DNA of 64,000 nucleotides from Clostridiales bacterium (lineage in GTDB: Bacteria; Bacillota; Clostridia; Christensenellales; Aristaeellaceae), in assembly GCA_022787165.1 (NCBI GenBank), contig JALFVL010000002.1, positions 1 to 64,000 on the forward strand, written 5' to 3'. Under the pieces are notes generated by a model. That model was not told the origin of the DNA. It saw only the letters and a program-made list of their open reading frames with translations, and searched no databases. This document shows positions 44,404 through 52,592 of this stretch, piece after piece (positions within the stretch are counted from its first letter, which is position 1; each line of letters starts with the position of its first letter). A program made the position numbers and the translations under genes.

Positions 44404-46392
44404 ATGCGTATGCTTTCCATGACCAAAAAGGCGCTTGCGCTGTGCCTGGCGCTGTGCCTGACGCTCTGCCTCCCGGCCCTGGCCGAGGAGCAGAAGACCC
44501 CCATGACCCCCGGCACCTACACCGGCTCGGCCAACGGAATGAACGACAAGATTCTCGTTGAGGTCGCCGTGACGGAGGATGCCATCACCAGCATCGCCGT
44601 GACCCACGAGCAGGAGACGCCCGGCATCGGCGGCCCGCTGCAGGACGCGCAGGGCGTGACCCTGACCGCTGGCGGCGTATCCCCGGTCGACGCGATCCCC
44701 GCAGCCGTCGTCGAGGCCCAGACGCTCGCCGTGGACGGCGTCACCGGCGCGACGATCACCTCCTATGCCGTGAAGGCCGCCATCAAGGACGCCCTCACGC
44801 AGGCCGGCGCGAACCTCGACGAATGGAACGAGCCCGCGCCCGCGGCTGAGGCGGCGCAGGATCAGAGCGCGGACGTCGTCGTGGTCGGCGGCGGCGGCGC
44901 GGGCCTGGCCGCGGCGGTCGCGGCGGCCCAGCAGGGCGCTTCCGTCATCGTCGTGGAAAAGCTGGCCGAGGTCGGCGGCGACACGCTGGTCTGCGGCGCG
45001 ATCTACAACACACCCGACGAGGAGCTGCAAAAGCAGGTCACGATGACCGAGGCCGTCAAGACGACGGTCGAGGCCGCGCTCGCCGAGGAGCCCATCAGCG
45101 AGGAGCATGCCGCCCTGCAGGCGGAGGTTCAGGCGCAGTGGGATGCCTACAAGGCCGATGGCCGTACGGACCTGTTCGACACGAAGGAATGGTATGCGCT
45201 GCAGACCTGGAACGGCGGCGACAAGGTCGCCGATCTCGACCTGGTCAAGCAGATGGCCAACCTCTCCTATGACGGCCTCAAGTGGATCGAGAGCCTGGGC
45301 ATGGAGTTCAGAAACAGCATCGGTCAGGGCGCCGGCTCGCTCTGGCAGCGCACCCACACCTCCATCATGCAGCAGGGCACGGGCTTCCTGTCCACCTACG
45401 TCAACTGCATCGCCAACAGCGACAAGATCACGATGCTCCTGTCCACGACCGGCACGAAGCTGATCCAGGATGAGAGCGGCCGCGTGACCGGCGTGGTCTG
45501 CACCGACAAGGCTGGCAACACCTTCAACGTCACCGCCGCCAAGGGCGTCATCCTGGCGACCGGCGGCTTCGCGGCCAACAGCAAGATGGTGCAGGAGAAC
45601 AACACCTCCGGCAAGTGGTCCGATCTGTCCAAGGTCGCCACGACCAACCGCTTCCAGTGCTCGCAGGGCGACGGCATCACCATGGCGGTCGAGGCCGGCG
45701 CTTCCCTGACGGACATGGATCAGATCCAGCTGCTCTACTTCGGCAACATCGTCAACGGACAGATCACCAAGTATCCGCAGCGCGACGTCTCCGGCACGGA
45801 CCAGATCATCTTCATCAACAAGGAAGGCAAGCGCTTCGTCAACGAGGGCGCGCGCCGCGACGTGATCTGCCTGGCCTCCTTTGAGCAGACGGACGGCATG
45901 TTCTACATGCTCGAGTCCGGCGACGGCGACCAGTATGTGGACATCCACAGCGACGAATGGCGCTCGGCCGACGGCTTCACCTTCTCCTACCTGGAGGAGA
46001 ACGGCTACGTCATCGCGGCGGAGACGCTCGAGGAGCTGGCCGAAAAGCTCGGCTGCCAGTACGAGGATCTGAAGGCGACGCTGGATGCCTTCAACGAGTC
46101 CGTCGAGACCGGCGTGGACGAGTTCGGCAGAACCCTCTACTCCACGAAGCTGGAGAATGGCCCCTGGGTCGCGACCCCGCGTCAGGCGTGCGTCCATCAC
46201 ACCATGGGCGGCGTGACCATCGACCCGCAGACCCATGTTCTGGATACCGACGGCAACGCCATCCCGGGCCTGTACGCCGCGGGCGAGATCACCGGCGGCA
46301 TCCACGGCGCCAACCGTCTGGGCGGCAACGCGGTCGTCGATACGGTCGTCTTCGGCAAACTGGCCGGCGAGAACGCGGCAACGGAGCAGTAA
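44404..46392 (+). CDS. Secreted FMN-binding/FAD-dependent fumarate-reductase-type enzyme
   Basis: A 662-residue exported flavoprotein. Signal peptide about 1-28 (cleavage after ALA), FMN_bind domain with the covalent-FMN motif DGVTGAT (about 111-117), then an FAD domain starting ADVVVVGGGGAGLAAAVAAA. The active-site and FAD elements of fumarate or urocanate-type reductases are kept: CVHHTMGGV and GEITGGIHGANRLGGNAVV. It probably reduces an unsaturated or related organic acid outside the membrane using flavin-delivered electrons; no haem motif is present. AAAGGAGG lies before the ATG. A hairpin terminator follows. Confidence 0.9.
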   Translation: MRMLSMTKKALALCLALCLTLCLPALAEEQKTPMTPGTYTGSANGMNDKILVEVAVTEDAITSIAVTHEQETPGIGGPLQDAQGVTLTAGGVSPVDAIPAAVVEAQTLAVDGVTGATITSYAVKAAIKDALTQAGANLDEWNEPAPAAEAAQDQSADVVVVGGGGAGLAAAVAAAQQGASVIVVEKLAEVGGDTLVCGAIYNTPDEELQKQVTMTEAVKTTVEAALAEEPISEEHAALQAEVQAQWDAYKADGRTDLFDTKEWYALQTWNGGDKVADLDLVKQMANLSYDGLKWIESLGMEFRNSIGQGAGSLWQRTHTSIMQQGTGFLSTYVNCIANSDKITMLLSTTGTKLIQDESGRVTGVVCTDKAGNTFNVTAAKGVILATGGFAANSKMVQENNTSGKWSDLSKVATTNRFQCSQGDGITMAVEAGASLTDMDQIQLLYFGNIVNGQITKYPQRDVSGTDQIIFINKEGKRFVNEGARRDVICLASFEQTDGMFYMLESGDGDQYVDIHSDEWRSADGFTFSYLEENGYVIAAETLEELAEKLGCQYEDLKATLDAFNESVETGVDEFGRTLYSTKLENGPWVATPRQACVHHTMGGVTIDPQTHVLDTDGNAIPGLYAAGEITGGIHGANRLGGNAVVDTVVFGKLAGENAATEQ

Positions 46393-46423
46393 TTCCCTTC
46401 TCATCGACACAAACGCATACAAA

Positions 46424-46459
46424 GAGGCCGGGGGAGCGATCCCCCGGCCTCGGTTTGTT
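46424..46459. terminator. Bidirectional terminator, reductase and degV
   Basis: GAGGCCGGGGGA / TCCCCCGGCCTC perfect arms, GCGA loop, T-rich flank on each strand; between convergent genes. Confidence 0.8.
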
Positions 46460-46473
46460 CACGTTGCGCGCCT

Positions 46474-47334
46474 TCAGAGGGCTCTGCGGCAGACGCCCAT
46501 GCCGAACGCGCCGGGGCCTGCGTGGCAGCCGATGCTGCACGTCAGCGGGTCGTAGCAAATCTCCTCGCCGGCAAACGTCTCCAGCGCCAGCGCCTTCCAT
46601 TCCTCGCGCTCGGCCTCGTCGGTCAGGCTGTCCGCCACGCAGACGGTGATCGGGATGCCCGCGGCCTTCATTTCGTCCACGTCCTTGCGGATTTCCTGCA
46701 CCAGACGCTTGCGGCAGGCCTTGCTGCCGCGCACCTTCGCAAACGCATCCAGCCGCTCACCCTTGATGATCAGCAGCGGCTTGATTTGCAGCAGCGTGCC
46801 CAGCGCCGCGGCAGCCGGGGTCACGCGCCCGCCTTTTTTGAGGTATTCGAGCGTCTCCACGCCCAGGAGGATCGTCGAGTCGAGCCCCGTGCGCTCGAGC
46901 GTCTCGCGGATTTTAAGGGCGGAGCAGCCCCGCTCGCGCAGGCGCAGCGCATCCTCCACCGACAGGCGCTGCGTGACGGAGATCCTGTGGTTGTTGACGA
47001 CCTGCACACGGCCGCCGAAATCCTCCGCCAGCATCCGCGCAGTCTGATACGAGCCGCTCAGCCCGCTGGACATCGGGATGTAGACGACCTCGTCATAGCC
47101 TGAGGCGAGCAGCGACTCAAACAGGCCGCTCACCTCCGCCGGGGACGGCTGGGAGCTGGAGACGTCCCTGTGCGCCAGCTGCGCCTGATAGAGGGCCTGC
47201 GGCGTCAGATCGACGCCCTCGTAGTAGGTGGCTCCCTCGATGATCACGGGCATGGGGATGACGTGGACGCCCAGAGAACGGGCCTCCCCGGCAAAGATGC
47301 CGCTGTTGCTGTCCGTCGCAATCGCCGTTTTCAC
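46474..47334 (-). CDS. DegV family (fatty-acid-binding) protein
   Basis: A 286-residue DegV protein. AIATDSNSGI at the N-terminus, the DVSSSQPSPAE ligand loop, IPMSSGLSGSYQTA, and the later LEYLKKGGRV and KPLLIIKGERL are family signatures. DegV/FakB proteins bind a fatty acid and present it to the FakA kinase. The start is GTG at 47334, six bases after GGGAGG; the open frame continues to 47517 without support. It is convergent with the second flavin reductase. Confidence 0.92.
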   Translation of the reverse strand: MKTAIATDSNSGIFAGEARSLGVHVIPMPVIIEGATYYEGVDLTPQALYQAQLAHRDVSSSQPSPAEVSGLFESLLASGYDEVVYIPMSSGLSGSYQTARMLAEDFGGRVQVVNNHRISVTQRLSVEDALRLRERGCSALKIRETLERTGLDSTILLGVETLEYLKKGGRVTPAAAALGTLLQIKPLLIIKGERLDAFAKVRGSKACRKRLVQEIRKDVDEMKAAGIPITVCVADSLTDEAEREEWKALALETFAGEEICYDPLTCSIGCHAGPGAFGMGVCRRAL

Positions 47335-47535
47335 ACGCTGCCTCCCGTCGAGTGTTTCCCTGATATGAGATCCGAATATGATATCTGATTGTAGGGGAAA
47401 GCGCCGGCGGGCGGCAATAAACAAAAGCCCGAATTTGCACATTTTTTGGGTAAACAATTCTCTATGCACAGATTTTGTTGCAGATTCTCGGCTGTCTCTC
47501 CCGGAGAAACCGCGCACATCCCTCCGTCAGGAGGC

Positions 47536-47564
47536 TTGACAATCCGTAAAGGGTCTGCTATGAT
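47536..47564 (+). promoter_or_regulatory. Promoter of the Met T-box operon
   Basis: TTGACA, 17 bases, TATGAT; transcription would start at about 47571, at the 5' end of the T-box leader. Confidence 0.8.
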
Positions 47565-47570
47565 GCGGAC

Positions 47571-47831
47571 AAAGCAAACAGCGCGATGAAGAAAAGAGTA
47601 CTGCGCAGGATGCCTCAAGAGAGATTCCGGTTGGTGCGAGGAATCGGCGGATAGCGGAGGAACATGGTTTCGGAGCGGATGGCTGAGGGGCGTCCCCCCA
47701 AGGTCATACGGGTCAGCCCGTTATCGCTGGCAGGCATTGATGGATGCCGGTGAGGCCGACGCAGGTCGGCGAAAAGAAGTGGTACCACGGGTGGTTGCGC
47801 TCGTCTTCTGAGGAAGACGGGCGTTTTTTTC
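47571..47831 (+). ncRNA. T-box leader, methionine specifier
   Basis: A T-box riboswitch that reads uncharged tRNA. Visible parts are the AGTA bulge (47599-47602), AGAGAG of stem I, the T-box core AAGTGGTACCACGGG (about 47777-47791) and a terminator. Alignment to the Leu leader of this window places ATG (47663-47665) at the specifier position: codon, six bases, then GAGC in both leaders. An ATG specifier fits the downstream methionine genes. Confidence 0.88.
47798..47830 (+). terminator. T-box regulated terminator (Met)
   Basis: CGCTCGTCTTC / GAAGACGGGCG arms, TGAG loop and seven T. Confidence 0.9.
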
Positions 47832-47875
47832 ATCATCCGCCCCATGGGCGGAGACGCCAAAGGAGGAATTGCAAC

Positions 47876-49021
47876 ATGCGCTACAAGCTGGATACCCAGT
47901 GCGTTCACGGCACGCCGGAGCGCGCCTATGAGGACGGCGTCCGTTCCGTCAGCTTCCCGATTTACCAGACCGCGACCTTCGCCCACACGAGGATCGAGCA
48001 CGGCCAGTTCAACTACACCCGTCAGGACAACCCGACCCGCCTGCACCTGGAGGAGACCGTCGCCGCCCTGGAGGAGGGCACGGACGCCGTCGCCTTCGCC
48101 TCAGGCATGGCGGCCATCGCGGCGGTATTCGAGCTCTTCAGGCCCGGCGATCACGTCATTTGCAGCGAGGATCTCTACGGCGGCACGACGCGCTACCTGA
48201 ACAACATCAGCAGCAAGAACGGCGTGACGGTCGAGTTTGCCGACACGACGGAAATCGCCAACGTCAAGGCCGCCCTGCGCCCGCAGACAAAGGCGATCTA
48301 CCTGGAGACGCCGAGCAACCCGATGATGAACGTGACCGATATCCGCGCCTGCGCGGCGCTGGCACATGAGGCCGGCGCGCTGCTGATCGTGGACAACACG
48401 TTCCTCTCGCCCATCTTTCAGCGCCCGCTGACGCTGGGCGCGGACCTCGTCGTCCACAGCGGCAGCAAATACCTCTCCGGCCACAACGACACGATCAGCG
48501 GCTTCGTCGTCGCGGCGACGCGGGCGCTGGGCGACGCCATCCGCCTGACCGGCAAGACGACCGGCGGCATGCTCGCGCCGTTTGACAGCTGGCTCGTGCT
48601 GCGCGGCATCAAGACGCTCGCCCTGCGCATGGAGCGCGTGCAGAAGAACGCGCTGGCCATCGCCAAAGCGCTCAAGAAGAACCCCCATGTCACGCAGGTG
48701 CTCTACGCCGGGCTGCCGGAGCATCCCGCCTACGCGCTCAGCCGCAGCCAGTCGGACGGCTTCGGCGGCATGATCTCCCTGCGCGTGGACATCGCCGAAA
48801 CCGCCGAGCGCGTGCTGACGCATGTGCGCGTGATCACGTTCGCCGAGAGCCTGGGCGGCGTGGAGAGTCTCATCACCTACCCGCTCACGCAGACGCACAA
48901 CGACGTGCCCGAGGAGATGCGCGCCCGCCTGGGCATCACGGATACGCTGCTGCGCCTGTCCGTGGGCATCGAGGATGCCGATGACCTGATCGCCGACCTC
49001 ACCCAGGCGCTCGGGGACTGA
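47876..49021 (+). CDS. Trans-sulfuration PLP enzyme (cystathionine gamma-synthase / O-acetylhomoserine sulfhydrylase family)
   Basis: A 381-residue Cys/Met-metabolism PLP enzyme. [20 protein letters not shown] (20 residues), [12 protein letters not shown], and the PLP lysine in [14 protein letters not shown] are conserved. It joins O-acetylhomoserine to cysteine or sulfide. The MetA next door makes O-acetylhomoserine, the expected substrate; whether the product is cystathionine or homocysteine cannot be read from the sequence. The start at 47876 follows AAAGGAGG. Regulated by the Met T-box. Confidence 0.93.
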   Translation: MRYKLDTQCVHGTPERAYEDGVRSVSFPIYQTATFAHTRIEHGQFNYTRQDNPTRLHLEETVAALEEGTDAVAFASGMAAIAAVFELFRPGDHVICSEDLYGGTTRYLNNISSKNGVTVEFADTTEIANVKAALRPQTKAIYLETPSNPMMNVTDIRACAALAHEAGALLIVDNTFLSPIFQRPLTLGADLVVHSGSKYLSGHNDTISGFVVAATRALGDAIRLTGKTTGGMLAPFDSWLVLRGIKTLALRMERVQKNALAIAKALKKNPHVTQVLYAGLPEHPAYALSRSQSDGFGGMISLRVDIAETAERVLTHVRVITFAESLGGVESLITYPLTQTHNDVPEEMRARLGITDTLLRLSVGIEDADDLIADLTQALGD

Positions 49022-49052
49022 GCGCGCTTTTCCAGGAAAGGAGGCCCCTCCC

Positions 49053-50090
49053 ATGCCCATCAAGATTCCCAACAACCTGCCGGCGAGGAAAATGCTGGAG
49101 AGCGAGAACATCTTCGTCATGCATCAGACGCGCGCCAACACGCAGCAGATCCGCCCGCTGCGTCTGCTGCTGCTCAACCTCATGCCCACCAAGATCACGA
49201 CGGAAACGCAGCTGGCGCGCCTGCTGGGCAACACGCCGCTGCAGGTCGAGCTGGAGCTGCTGATGATGAAGAGCCACGTCTCCAAAAACACGCCCGAGGA
49301 GCACATGCTCGCCTTCTACAAGACGTTTGACGAGGTGCGCGAGCAGAACTTCGACGGCCTGGTCATCACGGGCGCGCCGGTGGAGAAGCTCGAGTTTGAG
49401 CAGGTGGAATACTGGGAGGAGCTGTGCGAGGTCTTTGCCTGGAGCAAGACCCACGTCACCAGCACGTTCCACATCTGCTGGGCGGCGCAGGCCGCGCTCT
49501 ACTACCACTACGGCATCAAAAAATACCCGCTGGAGAAGAAGCTCTTCGGCGTCTTCCGCCACCAGGTGACGCACAAAAACTCCATCCTCTTCCGCGGGTT
49601 TGACGACACCTTCCTCGTGCCGCACTCCCGGCACACGACGATCCGCAAGGAGGAGGTGCTCGCGGCGAAGGGCCTCAAGATCCTCGCCGAGAGCGACGAG
49701 GCGGGCATCTACGCCATCTCGACCGACGGCGGCACACAGATCTTCATCACCGGCCACTCGGAATACGACGCGGACACGCTCGACAGGGAATACCGCCGCG
49801 ACAGGGACGCCGGGCTGCCCATCGAGATTCCCTGCAACTACTATCCCGATGACGACGACACGAAGGCGCCCGTGAGCACCTGGCGCTCGAGCGCGCACAT
49901 GCTCTACTCCAACTGGCTCAACTACTTCGTCTACCAGATCACGCCGTACGATCTCGCGCTCATCGGCGGCACCTGCCCGCCCAACACGCCGACCTGCCCG
50001 GAGGACGAGGAGCAATGCCCGTATTTCTCGGCGGACATGCGGCAATGCACGCTGGAAAAACAACCGAAAAAAGCGCCGGGCAAAGCCTGA
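49053..50090 (+). CDS. metA: Homoserine O-acetyltransferase (MetA fold)
   Basis: A 345-residue MetA-family acyltransferase. Active-site Cys142 ([10 protein letters not shown]), His235 and Glu237 ([13 protein letters not shown]) match the Cys-His-Glu triad. Residue 111 is Glu ([12 protein letters not shown]), the residue known in Bacillus-type MetA to select acetyl-CoA rather than succinyl-CoA. It is therefore predicted to make O-acetyl-L-homoserine in spite of the family name 'succinyltransferase'. The C-terminus has an extra Cys/Pro-rich tail (about residues 305-345). AAAGGAGG lies before the start, 31 bases after the upstream gene. Confidence 0.95.
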   Translation: MPIKIPNNLPARKMLESENIFVMHQTRANTQQIRPLRLLLLNLMPTKITTETQLARLLGNTPLQVELELLMMKSHVSKNTPEEHMLAFYKTFDEVREQNFDGLVITGAPVEKLEFEQVEYWEELCEVFAWSKTHVTSTFHICWAAQAALYYHYGIKKYPLEKKLFGVFRHQVTHKNSILFRGFDDTFLVPHSRHTTIRKEEVLAAKGLKILAESDEAGIYAISTDGGTQIFITGHSEYDADTLDREYRRDRDAGLPIEIPCNYYPDDDDTKAPVSTWRSSAHMLYSNWLNYFVYQITPYDLALIGGTCPPNTPTCPEDEEQCPYFSADMRQCTLEKQPKKAPGKA

Positions 50091-50120
50091 TCCTGTTTTC
50101 CATCTGCACGATGAAGACAA

Positions 50121-50250
50121 GCGCGAAGCAAAGAAGGGAGTTTGAGGGACATTGTCCCTCAAGCAGGTTTGGGCGGCAGCTCAACGTAAACATGAAAATC
50201 GGTATCAACGCAGTCTCAGAGCAGGATGCGCAGCATCCTACGATTGAGAC
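50121..50250. repeat. Composite structured intergenic repeat, copy C
   Basis: On the plus strand: GCGCGAAGC, TTGAGGGAC-ATT-GTCCCTCAA (50142-50162), TTGGGCGGCAGCTCAA (50169-50184), 28-base spacer, GTCTCA...TGAGAC (50213-50250) enclosing GGATGC/GCATCC. It is the reverse complement of copy B in order. The outer stem is GTCTCA/TGAGAC here and GTTTCA/TGAAAC in copy B. Confidence 0.8.
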
Positions 50251-50306
50251 GGGTTTGTTTCGCAAGGCATATCCAACTATGCAAACAGAAAGAAAGGAGA
50301 CTCCCC

Positions 50307-50525
50307 ATGCCCTCCATCCTCATCAGGGACACGACGCGCGAGGAGCGCATCGAGATCGTCCATCGGGCGCTGCGCGGCAGCTGCGGCTCGGCATGCGAGT
50401 TCTGCAACGGCTGCGACAACCTCGGCGGCGGGCGTGTCGAGGAGATCTATCAGCCCTATATCGACGGGCTCAAGGAGATCCGCGAGATCAACGCCGAGTA
50501 CAACGCGCGGTTTGTGCGCGGCTGA
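50307..50525 (+). CDS. Small Cys-containing conserved protein
   Basis: A 72-residue protein starting MPSILIRDTTREERIEIVH, with four cysteines in a compact cluster (CGSACEFCNGCDN) and a helical end (IYQPYIDGLKEIREINAEYN). I recall similar short proteins in Clostridia; no function is known to me. The Cys spacing suggests a metal site or redox role. The start at 50307 follows AAAGGAG. It is convergent with the TtcA-like gene, which also carries Cys clusters. Confidence 0.8.
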   Translation: MPSILIRDTTREERIEIVHRALRGSCGSACEFCNGCDNLGGGRVEEIYQPYIDGLKEIREINAEYNARFVRG

Positions 50526-50530
50526 CACGC

Positions 50531-51376
50531 TCAGCGCGTCTCGTAGGTCTCCAGGAAGGAATGCTCCTCGCCGCGCGTCTTGTAGCCCGGGAATGTGTCC
50601 AGGCTCACGGCATGGATGGCGCTGAAGATGCTCTTCTCGATGTCGGGGTTGTCCCGCTTGAGCCTGCGAATCAGCTGCTTGACCTCCTGGCGCTTGGAGC
50701 CGCCGCCGCCGTTGTCGCACATCGTGCAGTTCTCCGTGAAGCGGCAGGCGCACTGGATGAACTCGAGGTCGTTGTAGCGCTTCCAGGCGAGGATGTCGTC
50801 CTCGTGGATGCAGTACATCGGGCGGATCAGCTCCATGCCGGGGAAGTTTTTGCTGTGCAGCTTGGGCATCATCGCCTGAAGCTGCGCGCCGTAGAACATG
50901 CCCATGACCGTCGTCTCGATGACGTCGCTGAAATGATGCCCCAGCGCGATCTTGTTGCAGCCGAGCTCTCGCGCCCTGGCGTAGAGATGGCCGCGGCGCA
51001 TCCGCGCGCAGAGGTAGCAGGGGTTGCTTTCCGCGCTGTTGGCGACCTCGAAGATGTTCGTCTCAAAGATCGTGATGGGCAGCTCGAGCAGCTGCGCGTT
51101 GCTCTCAATCTTGCGGCGGTTGATCGCGTTGTAGCCCGGGTCCATGACGAGGTAAACGACCTCAAAGGGCACCTCGCTGTGGCGGTGCAGCTGCTGCATC
51201 AGCTTCGCCATCAGCATGGAATCCTTGCCGCCGGAGATGCACACGGCGATTTTGTCGCCGGGGGCGATCAGCTCATAGCGCTTGACGGCCGTCATGAACG
51301 GCGTCCAGAGCTCCTTGCGGTATTTGGTGATGATGCTCCGCTCAATCTTCTGGCAGGCGGTCAACGTGCGCGGCAT
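50531..51376 (-). CDS. TtcA-like PP-loop sulfurtransferase (tRNA 2-thiocytidine synthesis family)
   Basis: A 281-residue ATP-pyrophosphatase. The PP-loop is SGGKDSM; CYLCARMRRGHLY supplies the CxxC pair and CTMCDNGGGGS a second Cys cluster typical of the TtcA/TtuA group, which uses an iron-sulfur cluster to put sulfur on tRNA. The start at 51376 follows AAGGAG; an ATG at 51394 is inside the overlap with the upstream gene. It is translationally coupled to a cysteine-desulfurase relative that would be expected to supply sulfur but lacks its catalytic core. Confidence 0.9.
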   Translation of the reverse strand: MPRTLTACQKIERSIITKYRKELWTPFMTAVKRYELIAPGDKIAVCISGGKDSMLMAKLMQQLHRHSEVPFEVVYLVMDPGYNAINRRKIESNAQLLELPITIFETNIFEVANSAESNPCYLCARMRRGHLYARARELGCNKIALGHHFSDVIETTVMGMFYGAQLQAMMPKLHSKNFPGMELIRPMYCIHEDDILAWKRYNDLEFIQCACRFTENCTMCDNGGGGSKRQEVKQLIRRLKRDNPDIEKSIFSAIHAVSLDTFPGYKTRGEEHSFLETYETR

Positions 51377-51891
51377 GACGGATTCTCCTTGCATAGCTGG
51401 TCGAGGGTGTTCAGGAAGGCGTGAAGCTCCTCCTCCGTGGTCTGGTGGCTCAGGCTGACGCGGAAGGCCGACAGCGCGCGCCGGCGGTTTCTGGCGATCG
51501 CCATGACGGCGCGCGAGGGCGTATTCTCCACCGAGCAGGCGGATTTGACGCTCACGCAGAAGCCGCGCTCGTCGAGCCTGTCCCGCAGCTGCGCGCCGCG
51601 GAAGCCCTCGACGCTCAGGTTGAGGATGTAGGGCGAGGCGTCCTGCGGGCTGTTGATCGTGACGGCGAGGTTGTTCGCCTCGCTCGCGCCGGAGGTATAG
51701 ATCAGCGCGTCGGGCGAAACGCCAAGCAACGACGCGATATGCGCCGTGACGGCCTCCATCTGCGCGGCGGCGGCGCGGCCGGCCTGATGGAGCGAATTCG
51801 GGTTGCCGATCGCGCCGCGCTCGACGCGGACAAAGCGCTCAAGCACAGCCGGCTCAACCGGGGCATTCGCCGTATAATCCAGATAAATCAA
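51361..51891 (-). CDS. Internally deleted cysteine desulfurase (NifS-like), lacking the PLP lysine
   Basis: A 176-residue open frame (the intact family is about 370-400). Residues 1-80 match the NifS N-terminus: IYLDYTANAPVEP, GNPNSLHQAGRAAA, IYTSGASEANNLAV. The frame then jumps to the C-terminal domain: NSPQDASPYILNLSVEGFRG, and VSVKSACS with the catalytic-loop Cys. About 200 residues between, including the PLP-binding His-Lys, are missing without a frameshift. The start is taken as TTG at 51891, eight bases after GGGAG; ATG at 51906 is the alternative. It overlaps the TtcA-like gene by 16 bases. It could be a decaying gene or a sulfur-carrier fragment. Confidence 0.75.
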   Translation of the reverse strand: MIYLDYTANAPVEPAVLERFVRVERGAIGNPNSLHQAGRAAAAQMEAVTAHIASLLGVSPDALIYTSGASEANNLAVTINSPQDASPYILNLSVEGFRGAQLRDRLDERGFCVSVKSACSVENTPSRAVMAIARNRRRALSAFRVSLSHQTTEEELHAFLNTLDQLCKENPSCRAR

Positions 51892-51924
51892 CAAAACATC
51901 TCCCATGAAACGGCGCAGCCATCC

Positions 51925-52106
51925 CCGGCATGATGCCGGCTCCATCTCCGACGATACGCTGCAAATCCCGCCGCCTTGCGCCCGAGGCCGGCGCTTGACC
52001 AAGGGATTGACTGTGCAAACCGGCATGATGCCGGCTCCATTTCCGACGATGCGCCGCAAATCCCGCCGCCTTGCGCCCGAGGCCGGCGCTTGACCAAGGG
52101 ATTGAC
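51925..52106. repeat. Tandem duplication, 87-base units with 95-base period
   Basis: Units 51925-52011 and 52020-52106 differ at about three positions. Each begins CCGGCATGATGCCGG, itself a near-palindrome, and ends AAGGGATTGAC. Both lie within the predicted 5' leader of the minus-strand operon. Confidence 0.9.
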
Positions 52107-52125
52107 AGCGAAATCAAACGTCCCT

Positions 52126-52155
52126 ATTATATTTCCGATCGGCCCGCTATGTCAA
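52126..52155 (-). promoter_or_regulatory. Promoter of the desulfurase-TtcA operon
   Basis: TTGACA, 18 bases, TATAAT on the minus strand, giving a leader of about 230 bases. Confidence 0.75.
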
Positions 52156-52199
52156 TCGGGATGTTATCCTCCGGCGGCGCGCCGGGAAAGGAGCAAAGC

Positions 52200-52535
52200 A
52201 TGCAGGTTTTTGAGACGGAGGCGCTCGGACAGACGATCCGCGCGGAGATTACCCGGCTCGACGCAGGGCTTGACGTCGGCGTTTACGGCGGTCAGTACAC
52301 GCACGCCGGCGCCGTGACGCTGGCGGAGGCGGACGGCCGCTGCCGCACGCTCCTGCGCGAGGGGCACAGCGACGATGCCGTCAGCGAGCGGTTTGCCGCC
52401 GCGCTGGCCGCGCGCTTCGGCGTGCCGGTCTGCGTGCGCTGCGGCATTCACTATGACGGGATCGGCAAGGCGGAGATCGCGCTCATCCTCGCGGCCTGTG
52501 AGAGGCTGCTGGAGCAGGTGCTGGAAGGTGCGTAA
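52200..52535 (+). CDS. LpdD-like protein (prenylated-flavin chaperone family)
   Basis: A 111-residue protein. GGQYTHAGAVTLAE, the LREGHSDDAVSERF region and VRCGIHYDGIGKAEIALIL resemble the small D subunit (LpdD) found with UbiD-type hydroxyarylic decarboxylases, by my recollection of that family. No UbiD (C) or UbiX (B) gene is in the window. The start at 52200 follows AAAGGAG. It is divergent from the desulfurase operon and convergent with fhs. Confidence 0.7.
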   Translation: MQVFETEALGQTIRAEITRLDAGLDVGVYGGQYTHAGAVTLAEADGRCRTLLREGHSDDAVSERFAAALAARFGVPVCVRCGIHYDGIGKAEIALILAACERLLEQVLEGA

Positions 52536-52537
52536 GC

Positions 52538-52579
52538 AAAAACGGGGCTTGGGAACAGAATCCCCAAACCCCGTTCTTT
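52538..52579. terminator. Bidirectional terminator, LpdD-like gene and fhs
   Basis: AACGGGGCTTGGGGA-type arms pair across a short loop (AACGGGG / CCCCGTT), with A- and T-rich flanks between convergent genes. Confidence 0.8.
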
Positions 52580-52592
52580 GAGTTGCAGCGGC

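Larger units (their letters stand above)
47335..47875 (+). promoter_or_regulatory. 541-base region: degV upstream and Met T-box leader
   Basis: No coding gene. The left 200 bases hold the region upstream of degV, with nothing clear; the right part holds the promoter and T-box leader of the methionine operon. Confidence 0.75.
51892..52199. promoter_or_regulatory. Leader of the desulfurase-TtcA operon
   Basis: A 308-base gap without a gene. On the minus strand it holds a promoter and a long untranslated leader made largely of two 87-base repeats. Confidence 0.65.

Noticed and set aside
49822..50090. Cys/Pro-rich C-terminal tail of MetA as a separate gene or frameshift artefact
   Set aside because: The frame is continuous from the catalytic domain and coding character does not change; treated as an extension.
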